Counted from the stretch's first letter, positions 1 to 9,073 are shown. The stretch: 55,435 nucleotides of DNA from an uncultured Enterobacterales bacterium (GCA_946478305.1 CAMLBO010000019.1:1-55435), one strand, 5' to 3'. Notes: generated by a model from the letters alone, not told the origin. A program made the numbers and translations.

Positions 1-46
1 AGATTTCTGCCTGTCTCGTGGGCTCGGAGATGTGTATAAGAGACAG
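1..46 (+). other. Illumina Nextera i7 adapter remnant (sequencing artefact)
   Basis: Bases 13-46 match, from memory, the 34-nt Nextera read-2 transposon adapter, including the 19-bp Tn5 mosaic end at 28-46. Bases 5-12 (TTCTGCCT) match the i7 index known as N703, and bases 1-4 (AGAT) match the end of the P7 primer. The order P7 end, index, read-2 primer, mosaic end is the library-construct order, so this is untrimmed adapter rather than chromosomal DNA or a natural Tn5 end. Genomic sequence starts at 47. Confidence 0.96.
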
Positions 47-47
47 G

Positions 48-287
48 CAATATGTCGTGCGCGAATACCGGACATTCAATTTTATTCCGCGCATGACAAT
101 GCCGGGCGACGGCGGGCATTACTCCGGTTACCTTCGCGTCTATAACCGCGACGGCAAACAGTTCTACGAGGAGTACTCCAGCTTGCTCGATTTCATCGAA
201 GGGCCGTTTTGGGCGAAAGAAGGGGTCTACTGGATGGGCAATGAGTATCAGGACATCGTACGTCTGCCCTCTTCGCCGGTGGATTGA
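48..287 (+). CDS. Unknown protein, 3' fragment only (5' end lost at contig edge)
   Basis: An open frame runs from the adapter junction to a TGA at 285-287, giving about 79 C-terminal residues. The upstream ATG at 18 lies inside adapter sequence and is not a real start. The fragment is rich in aromatic and charged residues (YVVREYRTFNF, GGHYSGYLRVYNRDGK, FWAKEGVYWMGNEYQD) and has no membrane segment. I do not recognise the family. It ends 20 bases before a strong hairpin terminator, as expected for a real gene end. Confidence 0.6.
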   Translation, partial: QYVVREYRTFNFIPRMTMPGDGGHYSGYLRVYNRDGKQFYEEYSSLLDFIEGPFWAKEGVYWMGNEYQDIVRLPSSPVD

Positions 288-302
288 GTTTTTTAGGCAC
301 AA

Positions 303-335
303 AAAAGCCGCGACACTGCGCGGCTTTTGTCTTTT
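303..335 (+). terminator. Rho-independent terminator
   Basis: The stem AAAAGCCGCG (303-312) pairs with CGCGGCTTTT (319-328) around a 6-nt loop and is followed by further T residues. A-tracts before and T-tracts after the stem make it usable in both directions. It separates the truncated plus-strand gene from the convergent 357-605 gene. Confidence 0.9.
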
Positions 336-356
336 TTCAGGCATAATGGAAAACCA

Positions 357-605
357 TTAACTCCTGATTTTGCGGTAGATAAACAGAACCACAATCGCAC
401 CGATCACGGCGACAACGAAGCTGCCGAAGTTGAAGCCGTCAACGCGACCAAAGCCGAAGAACGTACTGATATAACCCCCGACTACGGCACCGACGACCCC
501 CAGAACCACGGTCAGGATGAAACCGCCGCCATCTTTACCCGGCATGATCCACTTCGCCAAAATACCCGCAATCAGACCAAAAATAATCCAGGATAAAATT
601 CCCAT
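357..605 (-). CDS. GlsB/YeaQ/YmgE-family (transglycosylase-associated) small membrane protein
   Basis: This is an 82-residue, almost entirely hydrophobic protein with three predicted membrane helices (ILSWIIFGLIAGILAKWI, ILTVVLGVVGAVVGGYI, FVVAVIGAIVVLFIY). It has the glycine-rich loop MPGKDGGGF between the first two helices. Length and pattern are those of the YeaQ/YmgE/GlsB family of general-stress inner-membrane proteins, whose biochemical role is not established. I chose the ATG at 605 because GGAGGA lies just upstream at proper spacing; an in-frame start 15 bases earlier would swallow that site. It converges on the bidirectional terminator at 303-335. Confidence 0.85.
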   Translation of the reverse strand: MGILSWIIFGLIAGILAKWIMPGKDGGGFILTVVLGVVGAVVGGYISTFFGFGRVDGFNFGSFVVAVIGAIVVLFIYRKIRS

Positions 606-1040
606 TTCTAACTCCTCCAAATAAATTTCATTACCGTGACGTTAGTAAAAACGCATGGTGTCACCATGAATTGTGTTGAGCCAATTTGGCTAAACAAGGG
701 CTGAACGTCATACGTTCTGCTTTCCGGCTGGCAAAAAAGCATCGCTGGCCTTTTTTCTGGGACTACAAAGTGAAGTTTAGCAGAGATCCAGAAACTCGCT
801 CAAAATCAGGGGGAAGCGGAATTATTCGTCAGTTTGTGCTCTATTTTTCAACCGGTGTAAACCTTCACTCCCTTTCGTCAATCGGTCGCAGCGACCTGTA
901 AAATTGCGTAAAAAATCGACCAATTTTTTTGAATGACTTCCTCAAATCAATCCGTTTTTCATTGGTGCAGGACAAGCCTATTATTCACACATCGAAAGGC
1001 AACCACCTTTCTATCTCATAAACTGAATGGAATAATTATC
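606..1040. other. Intergenic region, no gene recognised
   Basis: This 435-base stretch lies between the divergent small-membrane-protein and YhcN-like genes and should hold both promoters. A short open frame at 686-901 has no ribosome site or recognisable product. The segment is AT-rich near 890-935. I could not identify a clear operator, RNA gene or repeat. Confidence 0.5.
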
Positions 1041-1298
1041 ATGAAAAACGTCAAAATTTTTGCTGTAGCTGCGACCCTTTCTCTGATCTCTTTTGGTAGT
1101 TTTGCCGCTGAGCAGGTAACACAACCGGCTGACGGTGCACAGAAAATCGGTGTGATCTCAGTGGCTGGTCCAACTACCCTGGGTGGCCTGGAAAATAAAC
1201 TGGCTGCTCAGGCAAGCGAAGCGGGTGCCTCTTCTTACCGTATCCTCTCCGTGACCGGTAACAACCGTATGCACGCTGATGCTGAAATCTACAAATAA
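1041..1298 (+). CDS. YhcN/BhsA/McbA-family periplasmic protein (DUF1471)
   Basis: This is an 85-residue protein with a cleavable signal peptide (MKNVKIFAVAATLSLISFGSFA, cut before AEQV). The mature part shows the DUF1471 pattern: QKIGVISVAGPTTLGGLENKLAAQASEAGASSYRILSVTGNNRMHADAEIYK-type ending, with the typical central sIgvIsv strand and a final Y-K. E. coli members (BhsA, McbA, YhcN) are small stress-induced periplasmic proteins affecting biofilm, acid or peroxide responses. Which paralogue this is cannot be decided by eye. The gene is monocistronic; the ATG at 1041 is the only start that leaves a proper signal peptide. Confidence 0.85.
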   Translation: MKNVKIFAVAATLSLISFGSFAAEQVTQPADGAQKIGVISVAGPTTLGGLENKLAAQASEAGASSYRILSVTGNNRMHADAEIYK

Positions 1299-1493
1299 GC
1301 CTGTTTAGCGGTAAAAAACCCTCCAGTGAGCAAAAAGCCTGCGGAAAGCATCGTCCAGCGATGTCTCTCCCCAGGTTTTTTTCATTATTGAAATGCCCTC
1401 CCAACCAGACCGTTAAGAATTTTCTTATCCTCCGATTGCTTATGTTACAAGCTATTACTATTCTGAGACCTACGTTCATCAGAAGGGATTGCC

Positions 1494-1952
1494 ATGAAAA
1501 CTCGTATCACAGCCGCACCCACCGAAAATGATATCGAACAGATTAAAATCGGGATGCGTAAATTCAACAGCAACTTTATTCCGCAGCAAAAACTCCGTGC
1601 GTTAGGCATTTTCGTCGAAGATGAACAGGGAGAGAAACTGGCGGGTATTGTGGCTGAAACCGTCGGGAATTGGATGTACATCCAGATACTGTGGGTTGAT
1701 GAGTCCCTGCGCGGTCAGGACGTTGGCACACAGTTGATTAAAGAAGCGGAAGAAGAAGCTCAAGCGCGCGGTTGCCGTTATGCCCTTGTCGATACCTTGA
1801 GTTTTCAAGCACGGCCGTTCTATGAGCGCATGGGTTACAGCATGCAGCTGGCGCTGGAAGATTACGTGGCGGATATCCGTGCCCCGGCAGATGCGCCGTC
1901 CGCCCACACGCGCTTTTATCTGACCAAAAAATTCTCGGCCCCTGAGAGCTGA
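1494..1952 (+). CDS. GNAT-family N-acetyltransferase, tandem copy 1
   Basis: This 152-residue protein has a GNAT fold. The acetyl-CoA pyrophosphate loop is visible as RGQDVGTQL (motif A, R/Q-x-x-G-x-G/A), preceded by the beta-4 strand YIQILWVDES and followed by the motif-B region RPFYERMGY. The substrate is unknown. An AGAAGGGATTGCC ribosome site precedes the ATG. The next gene (2029-2475) is a clear paralogue, about two-thirds identical by eye across the full length, so the pair arose by tandem duplication. Copy 1 has a slightly longer tail (SAPES). Confidence 0.85.
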   Translation: MKTRITAAPTENDIEQIKIGMRKFNSNFIPQQKLRALGIFVEDEQGEKLAGIVAETVGNWMYIQILWVDESLRGQDVGTQLIKEAEEEAQARGCRYALVDTLSFQARPFYERMGYSMQLALEDYVADIRAPADAPSAHTRFYLTKKFSAPES

Positions 1953-2028
1953 TACCATGACCGGCACCGTATTTATCGCTTTTGCAGCTCGTCTCGCGAC
2001 GAATAAACGTTAATTGAAGGAAAGAGTA

Positions 2029-2475
2029 ATGAGAACGCGCATGACCGACGCGCCAACCGCGGCGGATATTACTGACATTATTGATGGCCTGCGTGGCTAC
2101 AATAAAGGCTTTATCCCTGAGCAATCATTTCGTGATTTGGCTATTTTTGTAGAAGATGAACAAGGTAAAAAACAGGCAGGAATTATCGCTGAAACGGTGG
2201 GTAACTGGCTGAAAATCATTTATTTATGGGTCGATGAATCTTTGCGTGGCCAGGACGTGGGCACTCAGTTGTTGCGCGATGCCGAGCAAGAAGCCATTGC
2301 CCGTGGTTGCCACTATGCCATGGTCGATACCTTCAGTTTTCAGGCCCGCCCATTCTATGAGCGCCACGGCTATCATATGCAGATGGCGCTGGAAGATTAC
2401 ATCACCGACATCCGTGCACCCGCCGACGCGCCTTCCACACATACCCGCTTTTACCTGACCAAACGTTTTATCTGA
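2029..2475 (+). CDS. GNAT-family N-acetyltransferase, tandem copy 2
   Basis: This 148-residue paralogue of the preceding gene shares [38 protein letters not shown] and [10 protein letters not shown]. The acetyl-CoA loop is intact in both copies, so both are probably active. The start at 2029 follows GAAGGAAAGAGTA at good spacing; an in-frame ATG at 2014 would overlap this site. The 76-bp gap has no terminator, so the two may be cotranscribed. The substrate is unknown. Confidence 0.85.
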   Translation: MRTRMTDAPTAADITDIIDGLRGYNKGFIPEQSFRDLAIFVEDEQGKKQAGIIAETVGNWLKIIYLWVDESLRGQDVGTQLLRDAEQEAIARGCHYAMVDTFSFQARPFYERHGYHMQMALEDYITDIRAPADAPSTHTRFYLTKRFI

Positions 2476-2537
2476 CGCTTTTCGGGCAGGCAGTACAATG
2501 CGCGCCAGGCAACCTCTCCTGCCGCGCTTACTTTCTC

Positions 2538-3188
<651 letters not shown>

Positions 3189-3279
3189 TTAGCAAAAGGA
3201 TGAAAAACATAGCGCAGAAACGAGGATGTGTCGCCGATAAAGATAAATAGTTTCGCGGGCAAATAATGCCCGCTAACGC

Positions 3280-5259
3280 TTATTTCAACCTGAACACCTG
3301 CACAATTTCATTCAACCGACGCGCCTGATCTTCCAGCGAGGCAGACGCGGCAGACGCTTCCTGAACCAGTGCGGCGTTCTGCTGGGTGACACCATCCATC
3401 TCATGTACGGCTTGCGTGACCTGACTTATCCCGCGCGATTGCTCATCAGAAGCCGAAACGATTTCAGCCATAATATCGCGCACATCGGTGACGGCTTTCA
3501 TCATCTCTTTCATGGTGTCACCGGCGTTTTTCACCAGCCCCACGCCGGCATCGACCCGCGATGTAGACTCCGCAATCAGCGCGGAAATTTCTTTCACTGC
3601 ATCGGCACTGCGCTGGGCCAGACTGCGCACTTCCGACGCCACCACGGCAAAGCCGCGCCCCTGTTCACCGGCTCGGGCGGCTTCGACAGCAGCATTGAGC
3701 GCCAGAATATTGGTCTGGAAAGCGATGCCATTGATCACCGTTGTGATGTCGGCAATACGCCGCGAACTGTCGTCAATTTCACCCATAATGCCGACAACGT
3801 CATTAACAATGCGATCACCTTTGCCCGCGATTTTAGTGGCATTGGCCGTTAATCCGGTGGCGGTATGGGCGTTGTCGGCATTCTGTTTCACCGTCGCCGT
3901 CAGCTGCTCCATACTGGCAGCGGTCTGTTCCAGCGCGGCCGCCTGTTGCTCTGTTCGCGCAGCAAGATCGATATTGCCCGCCGCAATCTGAGAAGCGCCA
4001 CTGCCCACCGAATGACTGGTAGCAATGATATCCGTCACCACCTCCCGCAGTTGCGACTGCATGGTTTGTAGCGCAAAGAAGATGCTGCTGCGGTCACCCT
4101 TTTGCGTCACGATCGGTTGCGTCAGGTCGCCGTCCGCCACGGTCAGCGCAATTCTGGCAGCGTCAAACGGTTCACCCCCGACCGGTCGCATGACTTTGCG
4201 GGTAAAAATCACGCTCAGCACGGCAAACACCAGCATAATGCTGATGACCATCAGAATCAGCGCATTGCGCAACTGGCGATAACTCTCTTTCATCACCGCG
4301 TCCACCGGCGCAACAATCCCCATCATCCATGGCGTGGCCGTATCACCAATTTTAACCGGCATGTAGACCGCCAGAGCGCTTTTGCCCATCACCGGATCCT
4401 GCTGTTCGCGGGAAAATGCTTTCCCCTGCTGCACACTTTTTTGCAGCGCCGGATCGTTTTGTAACGGGCGGGTGATCAGAGATTTATTGGGGTAAGAGAT
4501 GTAGCGGCCGGTCTGGGAAAGCAGCAGCGCGTAGCCAGTGCCTTCATAGGGTTTGATATTATCAGTCAAAGTCTGAAGGGTTTGCAGCGAGATGTCCGCC
4601 GTAACCGACCCGATAAACCGCCCATCCACCATAATGGGTACGGCAATGGAGGTCAGCAGGGTATCCACCCCGTTATACGGGTAGCTGTAAGGCTCCAGAA
4701 TGACCTCTTTTTTCAGCTTGCGCGGCAACAGATAGTAATCGCCACTGCCCGGCTTTTCGTAGTCGGTCAGGTTATGCAACGCGACTTTACCGCTGGAATC
4801 ACGGTCAGCGTAGCGCGCAAAGCGGCCTTGCGGATCTTCCCCTTGTTTACCGGCGAAATCGTCATCTTTCGCGTCAAAGGCGTCCGGCTCCCAGGCCAGC
4901 GACATCGACAGAAAATCCGGATGACTCTTTAAGGCGTTGGCCAGCAGAGTATCAGCCAGTTTACGGTCAGCATGCCCCGCCTCCCGCAGGCTGATAACGC
5001 TTTGCACTAAATCGCGCGCAGCATACAGCGCGGTATCGAGCTTTTGCTGGGCAATGTAAGCGTCCGTTTGCGCGGTCTGCGCGAGATAACGGTGAGCAAT
5101 AGTTCGTTGCTGAACGCCAGACTGCCAGCTGAGCAGACCCACGGTAATGATATAGCCGAGGCTGATGGTAATCAGCCCGGCAATCAGCATCAGCGTGCGG
5201 GTCCGCATCGGGCCGCGCTTTTTTATGGCGCGCGGCGCTTCTTGGTGCAATTTTTTCAT
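3280..5259 (-). CDS. Methyl-accepting chemotaxis protein with dCache-type sensor, no C-terminal tether
   Basis: This is a 659-residue chemoreceptor. TM1 lies at about 22-43, a periplasmic sensor of about 285 residues of dCache/PDC type follows (with [19 protein letters not shown]), and TM2 lies at about 331-352. A HAMP segment beginning MRPVGGEP is followed by the methylation helices and the hairpin tip around [48 protein letters not shown]. It ends VFRLK and lacks the NWETF-type CheR/CheB docking peptide of the second receptor at 25058. The ATG at 5259 is chosen because a FliA-type promoter lies at 5366-5392, inside the longer open frame that begins at 5409, and GGGGAA precedes 5259. The ligand is unknown. 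Confidence 0.9.
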   Translation of the reverse strand: MKKLHQEAPRAIKKRGPMRTRTLMLIAGLITISLGYIITVGLLSWQSGVQQRTIAHRYLAQTAQTDAYIAQQKLDTALYAARDLVQSVISLREAGHADRKLADTLLANALKSHPDFLSMSLAWEPDAFDAKDDDFAGKQGEDPQGRFARYADRDSSGKVALHNLTDYEKPGSGDYYLLPRKLKKEVILEPYSYPYNGVDTLLTSIAVPIMVDGRFIGSVTADISLQTLQTLTDNIKPYEGTGYALLLSQTGRYISYPNKSLITRPLQNDPALQKSVQQGKAFSREQQDPVMGKSALAVYMPVKIGDTATPWMMGIVAPVDAVMKESYRQLRNALILMVISIMLVFAVLSVIFTRKVMRPVGGEPFDAARIALTVADGDLTQPIVTQKGDRSSIFFALQTMQSQLREVVTDIIATSHSVGSGASQIAAGNIDLAARTEQQAAALEQTAASMEQLTATVKQNADNAHTATGLTANATKIAGKGDRIVNDVVGIMGEIDDSSRRIADITTVINGIAFQTNILALNAAVEAARAGEQGRGFAVVASEVRSLAQRSADAVKEISALIAESTSRVDAGVGLVKNAGDTMKEMMKAVTDVRDIMAEIVSASDEQSRGISQVTQAVHEMDGVTQQNAALVQEASAASASLEDQARRLNEIVQVFRLK

Positions 5260-5365
5260 GGAATTCCCCGGAACACATCGTGCAATAAAGTGGCTGTTTT
5301 GCTCTGTCCCTGGCGTATTTCGCCCTGTGCACAAGTGCGTGGCGGGTCTTCCGTTATCGTCTATA

Positions 5366-5392
5366 TCATCGGCACTTCGCGGCGCATCTTTA
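5366..5392 (-). promoter_or_regulatory. FliA (sigma-28) promoter for the 3280-5259 chemoreceptor
   Basis: On the minus strand TAAA (5392-5389), then exactly 15 bases, then GCCGATGA (5373-5366) matches the flagellar sigma consensus TAAA-N15-GCCGATAA at 11 of 12 positions. It lies about 107 bases upstream of the chosen start codon and excludes the longer start at 5409. Confidence 0.8.
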
Positions 5393-5509
5393 ATCAAAGA
5401 GTGATGCATCTCACAGTTTTTTTACTGACGAATTAAACGTTTCGCTTAGTTGTGCCATCTCCCTATACTGCAGAAATCCCCTGATGTCGGGCTTTACCAG
5501 GAACAGACC

Positions 5510-6052
5510 ATGAAAAAACGGAACCTTACCCTTGCACTCCTCCTGTCGCTGCTGACTTGTACAGTGCACGCTTCCACCCCAAAGGAGATCAAGGCGCGTT
5601 TTAGTCAGTTTAAGGTCGGCGATAAAACCATCTGCCTGGATGAATTTACCTACCCTGACAACCAGAAGATGAAATCCTTTGAGAATGGTTTTGTGGTCAG
5701 TAAGAAAAACAATGTCCTGACCTATCAGATAGTCAGCATGTTTTTACTGGGTAACGACGTGACGGCCAACGTGAAAGCGATTGTTGAGAGCCGGGCGGGG
5801 AAAAATGGGCTGAGCACGACGTTTAAACAGGCCTTTATCGACGTGTCCGGCATGGACAGACCGGAGCAAGCTGAGGCTAAAGCTAAACTCATTCGCGAAT
5901 TCGAGCAGATGACCAGCGCTAAACAGGATGTCCTGCCCTACAGCGCGATAGTCCTTAACGACCAGGGCTACGTCATTACCACCGTAGAAACCAATGGCAC
6001 CAGCGTCAGCGAATGTTTTGTGACGCCGTATAAAACCCCGACCAAGGAATGA
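5510..6052 (+). CDS. Unknown secreted protein with signal peptide
   Basis: This 180-residue protein begins MKKRNLTLALLLSLLTCTVHA, a typical Sec signal peptide cut before STPKE. A cysteine within the signal (LLTC) lacks a good lipobox context, so I favour a soluble periplasmic protein over a lipoprotein. The mature chain is charged, has Cys residues near both ends (KTICLDEF and VSECFV) that could form a disulfide, and has no recognisable domain. The GNAT gene at 6058 starts 5 bases after its stop codon, which suggests cotranscription and perhaps coupled translation. The function is not known to me. Confidence 0.7.
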   Translation: MKKRNLTLALLLSLLTCTVHASTPKEIKARFSQFKVGDKTICLDEFTYPDNQKMKSFENGFVVSKKNNVLTYQIVSMFLLGNDVTANVKAIVESRAGKNGLSTTFKQAFIDVSGMDRPEQAEAKAKLIREFEQMTSAKQDVLPYSAIVLNDQGYVITTVETNGTSVSECFVTPYKTPTKE

Positions 6053-6057
6053 TTCTG

Positions 6058-6534
6058 ATGACCGTTTTGTCCCCAATGAGCGATCTGTTTTTTGTGCAAT
6101 TCCTGGAGAACATGGCGGACGATTATGCCAGAGAGAACGTCAAATCAGGCCGTTGGCCTGAGGAAAATGCACTGGCACGTTCACGGGGTGAAATAGCACG
6201 ACTGCTGCCACAAGGCACCGCCACGCCGGATAATTATTTGTTTGAAATTAAAACCCATAACGACACAACCGCTGGTTATATCTGGTTTGCTGTCAGCGAA
6301 CGTCAGGGCGAACGCAGCGCATTTATTTATGAAGTATCCGTCTATGAGGAATTTCGCCGTCAGGGTCATGCTCGTGCGGCCTTTTTGCAGCTGGAGGAGA
6401 AAGTGCGTGAACTGGGTTTACAGTCCATCGGGTTGAATGTGTTTTATCACAACAGTGCTGCCCAGGCGCTGTATCGCGGCCTGGGTTATGCACCGACCAA
6501 TCTGACGATGGTGAAAGCCTTAAAAGCAGGATAA
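6058..6534 (+). CDS. GNAT-family N-acetyltransferase
   Basis: This protein is about 158 residues. The GNAT core is seen as SAFIYEVSVYEEFRRQGHARAAF (strand beta-4 plus acetyl-CoA loop RRQGHA) followed by LNVFYHNSAAQALYRGLGY, the classic N-x-x-A-x-x-L-Y-x-x-x-G-F/Y ending. Starts are possible at 6049 (overlapping the upstream stop as ATGA), 6058 and 6076. I prefer 6058 because AAGGA (6044-6048) is 9 bases upstream, while it is too close to 6049. It is probably cotranscribed with the secreted protein before it. The substrate is unknown. Confidence 0.85.
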   Translation: MTVLSPMSDLFFVQFLENMADDYARENVKSGRWPEENALARSRGEIARLLPQGTATPDNYLFEIKTHNDTTAGYIWFAVSERQGERSAFIYEVSVYEEFRRQGHARAAFLQLEEKVRELGLQSIGLNVFYHNSAAQALYRGLGYAPTNLTMVKALKAG

Positions 6535-6543
6535 CAGCGCCGT

Positions 6544-6996
6544 TCAGCGCTGATATTTGATGAAATCCGTCTGCACACCGATCCGGTCGTACAGTTTGCG
6601 GGCGGTATGATTGGAGGTTTTGGTGGTCCAGTAGACATTAGCTTTATCGTGCTGGTCTGCATGGGCGTAAACCGCTTCAATCAACTTCTGCCCGATGCCC
6701 AATTTGCGCGCGCTGTGATCCACGAACAAATCCTGCAAATAGACCACCTGCTTCATGTGCCAGCCGTGATCGTGATTGATGCAATTCACCAGCCCGACCA
6801 GTTTTCCTTGATGCTCCGCCACATAGCCAAACATGCTGGCATAGTCAGGCTCCGCCAGGCGCCTGAAAGTGTAGTCAAACTGCGCCGGGTCGAGATCTGA
6901 CTGATAAAAATCCAGATAAGCCCGCCACAGAATTTCCCAATCTTCACGGTCAGCGGGCATTAACGGACGGACGTTGACCTCTTGCGATGAACTCAT
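6544..6996 (-). CDS. GNAT-family N-acetyltransferase
   Basis: This 150-residue single-domain acetyltransferase has VVYLQDLFVDHSARKLGIGQKLIEAVY as beta-4 and acetyl-CoA loop (RKLGIGQKL), then NVYWTTKTSNHTARKLYDRIG as the C-terminal motif B. It is convergent with the preceding GNAT gene, 9 bases apart, but not closely similar to it, so it is not part of the tandem pair at 1.5-2.5 kb. Small metabolites such as amino acids or polyamines are common substrates of this subfamily; the actual one is unknown. Confidence 0.85.
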   Translation of the reverse strand: MSSSQEVNVRPLMPADREDWEILWRAYLDFYQSDLDPAQFDYTFRRLAEPDYASMFGYVAEHQGKLVGLVNCINHDHGWHMKQVVYLQDLFVDHSARKLGIGQKLIEAVYAHADQHDKANVYWTTKTSNHTARKLYDRIGVQTDFIKYQR

Positions 6997-7040
6997 AGGA
7001 TACTCTCCTCAGAAAATCCGATGCGGCAGGTAACAGGCCA

Positions 7041-7607
7041 TCAGGGCCAGGTGTGGGGATAATGTATCAGGTCATGAAAACGGACGACATCTGCGCTTTC
7101 ATTACGATAAGCATGCGGGCAATCTGCCGCAAAACGCAGTGCCTCACCGGCGTGAAGCGCACGGATCACCCCATCGACTTCGAGAGTTAACTGCCCCTCA
7201 AGCACAATCACATGCTCAATCACGCCCGTTTCATGCGGTGATGATTCGCTGACGCCGCCAGGATCCATCTCAATCTGAAATATATCCATACGCAGGACAA
7301 CATCAAAAGGAAACAGCGGCACCACGCGCATACCGGAGGTCTCACTGTCAAACGTAGACAGCAGGCCATGGCGGTGCAGCGTGGACGAGAGCCTGGGCGG
7401 CGTTTCGATAAATTCTGAAAACGACACATTCAGTCCGCTGGCGATTTTCCACAGCATGGCCACCGTCGGGCTGGACTCCCCACGCTCAATCTGACCGAGC
7501 ATCGCCTTACTCACGCCGGTTTTCTCTGCCGTCTGACTGAGGCTCCAGCCACGTTCGGCTCGCACAGCTTTGAGTTGTTTGCCTATCCGTTGGGCGAGTT
7601 CTTGCAT
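7041..7607 (-). CDS. sutR: XRE-family regulator with cupin domain, SutR (YdcN)-like
   Basis: This 188-residue protein has an N-terminal HTH_3 domain (residues about 10-65; GWSLSQTAEKTGVSKAMLGQIERGESSPTVAMLWKIASGL) and a C-terminal cupin-2 domain (about 110-185; SSPHETGVIEHVIVLEGQLTLEVDG, HAGEALRFAADCPHAYRN). E. coli SutR (YdcN) has the same layout and lies divergently next to ydcO (benE), exactly as here; it regulates sulfur-utilisation genes. The start at 7607 follows GGGAGCC; a longer frame to 7706 would run through the two operator palindromes. It probably binds the palindromes at 7643 and 7683. Confidence 0.85.
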   Translation of the reverse strand: MQELAQRIGKQLKAVRAERGWSLSQTAEKTGVSKAMLGQIERGESSPTVAMLWKIASGLNVSFSEFIETPPRLSSTLHRHGLLSTFDSETSGMRVVPLFPFDVVLRMDIFQIEMDPGGVSESSPHETGVIEHVIVLEGQLTLEVDGVIRALHAGEALRFAADCPHAYRNESADVVRFHDLIHYPHTWP

Positions 7608-7642
7608 CTGGCTCCCTTCATTTTGGTTCCGAAAAGGGTGTT

Positions 7643-7658
7643 GTGCGTTATAACGCAC
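7643..7658. promoter_or_regulatory. Perfect 16-bp palindrome, candidate SutR operator 1
   Basis: GTGCGTTATAACGCAC is a perfect dyad in the sutR-benE intergenic region. A second, near-identical copy sits exactly 40 bp away (7683-7698), about four helical turns, so both would lie on one DNA face. Confidence 0.75.
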
Positions 7659-7682
7659 GGTGATATGTTGAGCGCATCGCTT

Positions 7683-7698
7683 GTGCGCTATAACGCAC
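7683..7698. promoter_or_regulatory. Near-perfect palindrome, candidate SutR operator 2
   Basis: GTGCGCTATAACGCAC differs from operator 1 by one base and its flanks extend the dyad (TTG...CAA). It lies 45 bases before the benE start. Confidence 0.75.
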
Positions 7699-7742
7699 AA
7701 CAGCATAACGCCGTCGTCTTCTGACCAGAAGGATTTTCAGTC

Positions 7743-8921
7743 ATGAATTCTCGATTAAAGGATTTCACCTTTTCCGCCGTGATCGCGGGCTTTGTAGCCG
7801 TGATGGTCGGTTATACCAGTTCGGCGGCGATAATCTTTCAGGCCGCCGAAGCCGCAGGCGCGAGTGTGGCGCAAATCGGCGGCTGGCTGACGATGCTCGG
7901 TATCGGCATGGGCGTAACCTCCATCGGGCTGTCGCTCTGGTACCGCACGCCGGTGGTGACGGCCTGGTCTACGCCGGGTGCGGCACTGCTGGTCACCAGC
8001 CTGCCCGGCACCTCGATTAACGACGCCGTTGGCGTATTTATTTTCGCCACCGGCCTGATTCTGCTGTGTGGCGTCACCGGCCTGTTCGCGCGGCTGATGC
8101 AATATATTCCACAGGCGCTGTCGGCGGCGATGCTCGGCGGTATCCTGCTGCGCTTCGGGCTGGACGCTTTCACCTCTTTGCAAAGCAATTTCCCGTTGGC
8201 GGGCGCGATGTGTCTGGTCTATCTGCTGGCCCGCCGCCTGCTGCCCCGTTATGCCATTGTACTGACGCTGGCCGCCGGGCTTTTTATCGCCGCCCTGCAG
8301 GGGGATATCGTCTGGCAGGGTAAGGCGCTGACCTTTGCCACGCCGGAATTTGTCACGCCGCACTTCTCCCTGGCCGCGCTGCTCGGTATCGGCATCCCAT
8401 TTTTCGTGGTCACCATGGCGTCGCAGAACGCACCGGGCATCGCAACCCTGAAAGCCCACGGCTATAACCTCCCCGTTTCACCACTGATTTCCTGGACAGC
8501 GCTGGTAGCGCTGATATTGGCACCGTTCGGCGGATTTACCGTTTGTATTGCCGCCATTACTGCCGCAATTTGCATGGGGGAGGATGTGCATCCTGACCCG
8601 AAAAAGCGCTATATGGCCGCGGTGGCGGCGGGCGGTTTCTACCTGCTGGCCGGTCTGTTTGGCGGATCGATTGGCATGCTGTTTACCGCGCTGCCGACGC
8701 CGCTGATTCACACCATTGCGGGGCTGGCGCTGCTCGGGACGATTTCCGGCAGTCTGCACCGCGCACTGGCCGAAGAGAGTCAGCGCGACGCCGCCATTGT
8801 CACTTTCCTCATCACTGCATCGGGTCTGTCGCTGCTCGGCGTGGGTTCGGCCTTCTGGGGATTGGTGGGTGGCATCATCACCCACTTTATTCTCCGGTAT
8901 TCGCGCCAAAAGGCGGCGTAA
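7743..8921 (+). CDS. benE: BenE/YdcO family inner-membrane transporter
   Basis: This 392-residue polytopic membrane protein with about 11-12 hydrophobic segments matches the BenE (benzoate/H+ symporter) family over full length. Family landmarks include the N-terminal KDFTFSAVIAGFVAVMVGYTSSAAIIFQAAEAAGAS and the central FFVVTMASQNAPGIATLKAHGY signature. The E. coli homologue YdcO sits divergently beside sutR. The actual substrate of YdcO-type proteins is not firmly established. The ATG at 7743 follows AGAAGGATTTTC. It is probably controlled by the regulator on the opposite strand. Confidence 0.88.
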   Translation: MNSRLKDFTFSAVIAGFVAVMVGYTSSAAIIFQAAEAAGASVAQIGGWLTMLGIGMGVTSIGLSLWYRTPVVTAWSTPGAALLVTSLPGTSINDAVGVFIFATGLILLCGVTGLFARLMQYIPQALSAAMLGGILLRFGLDAFTSLQSNFPLAGAMCLVYLLARRLLPRYAIVLTLAAGLFIAALQGDIVWQGKALTFATPEFVTPHFSLAALLGIGIPFFVVTMASQNAPGIATLKAHGYNLPVSPLISWTALVALILAPFGGFTVCIAAITAAICMGEDVHPDPKKRYMAAVAAGGFYLLAGLFGGSIGMLFTALPTPLIHTIAGLALLGTISGSLHRALAEESQRDAAIVTFLITASGLSLLGVGSAFWGLVGGIITHFILRYSRQKAA

Positions 8922-8972
8922 AAGTTGAGGCCGTTCAAGTTCTGGGTAACAGCTTTTCGTAACACGGATTAA

Positions 8973-8988
8973 AGTGACACCGGTCACA
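8973..8988 (+). promoter_or_regulatory. Candidate CRP site upstream of idnD
   Basis: AGTGA-CACCGG-TCACA matches the CRP consensus TGTGA-N6-TCACA at 9 of 10 positions, about 93 bases before the idnD start. CRP control of L-idonate genes is known in E. coli; use here is inferred. Confidence 0.55.
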
Positions 8989-9073
8989 TTTCTGCCCAAG
9001 CAAACCCTCTTTACTGGTCCCTATCCAGCCGTCAACGTTGCTGTCGCAGCGCCCAATAAAGAGCGAAAAAAAG

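Noticed and set aside
28-46. Tn5/IS50-type transposon end
   Set aside because: The flanking index and primer sequences show it is a library adapter, not a natural transposon.
686-901. 71-codon open frame upstream of the YhcN-like gene
   Set aside because: It has no Shine-Dalgarno sequence, no recognisable product and low-complexity composition.
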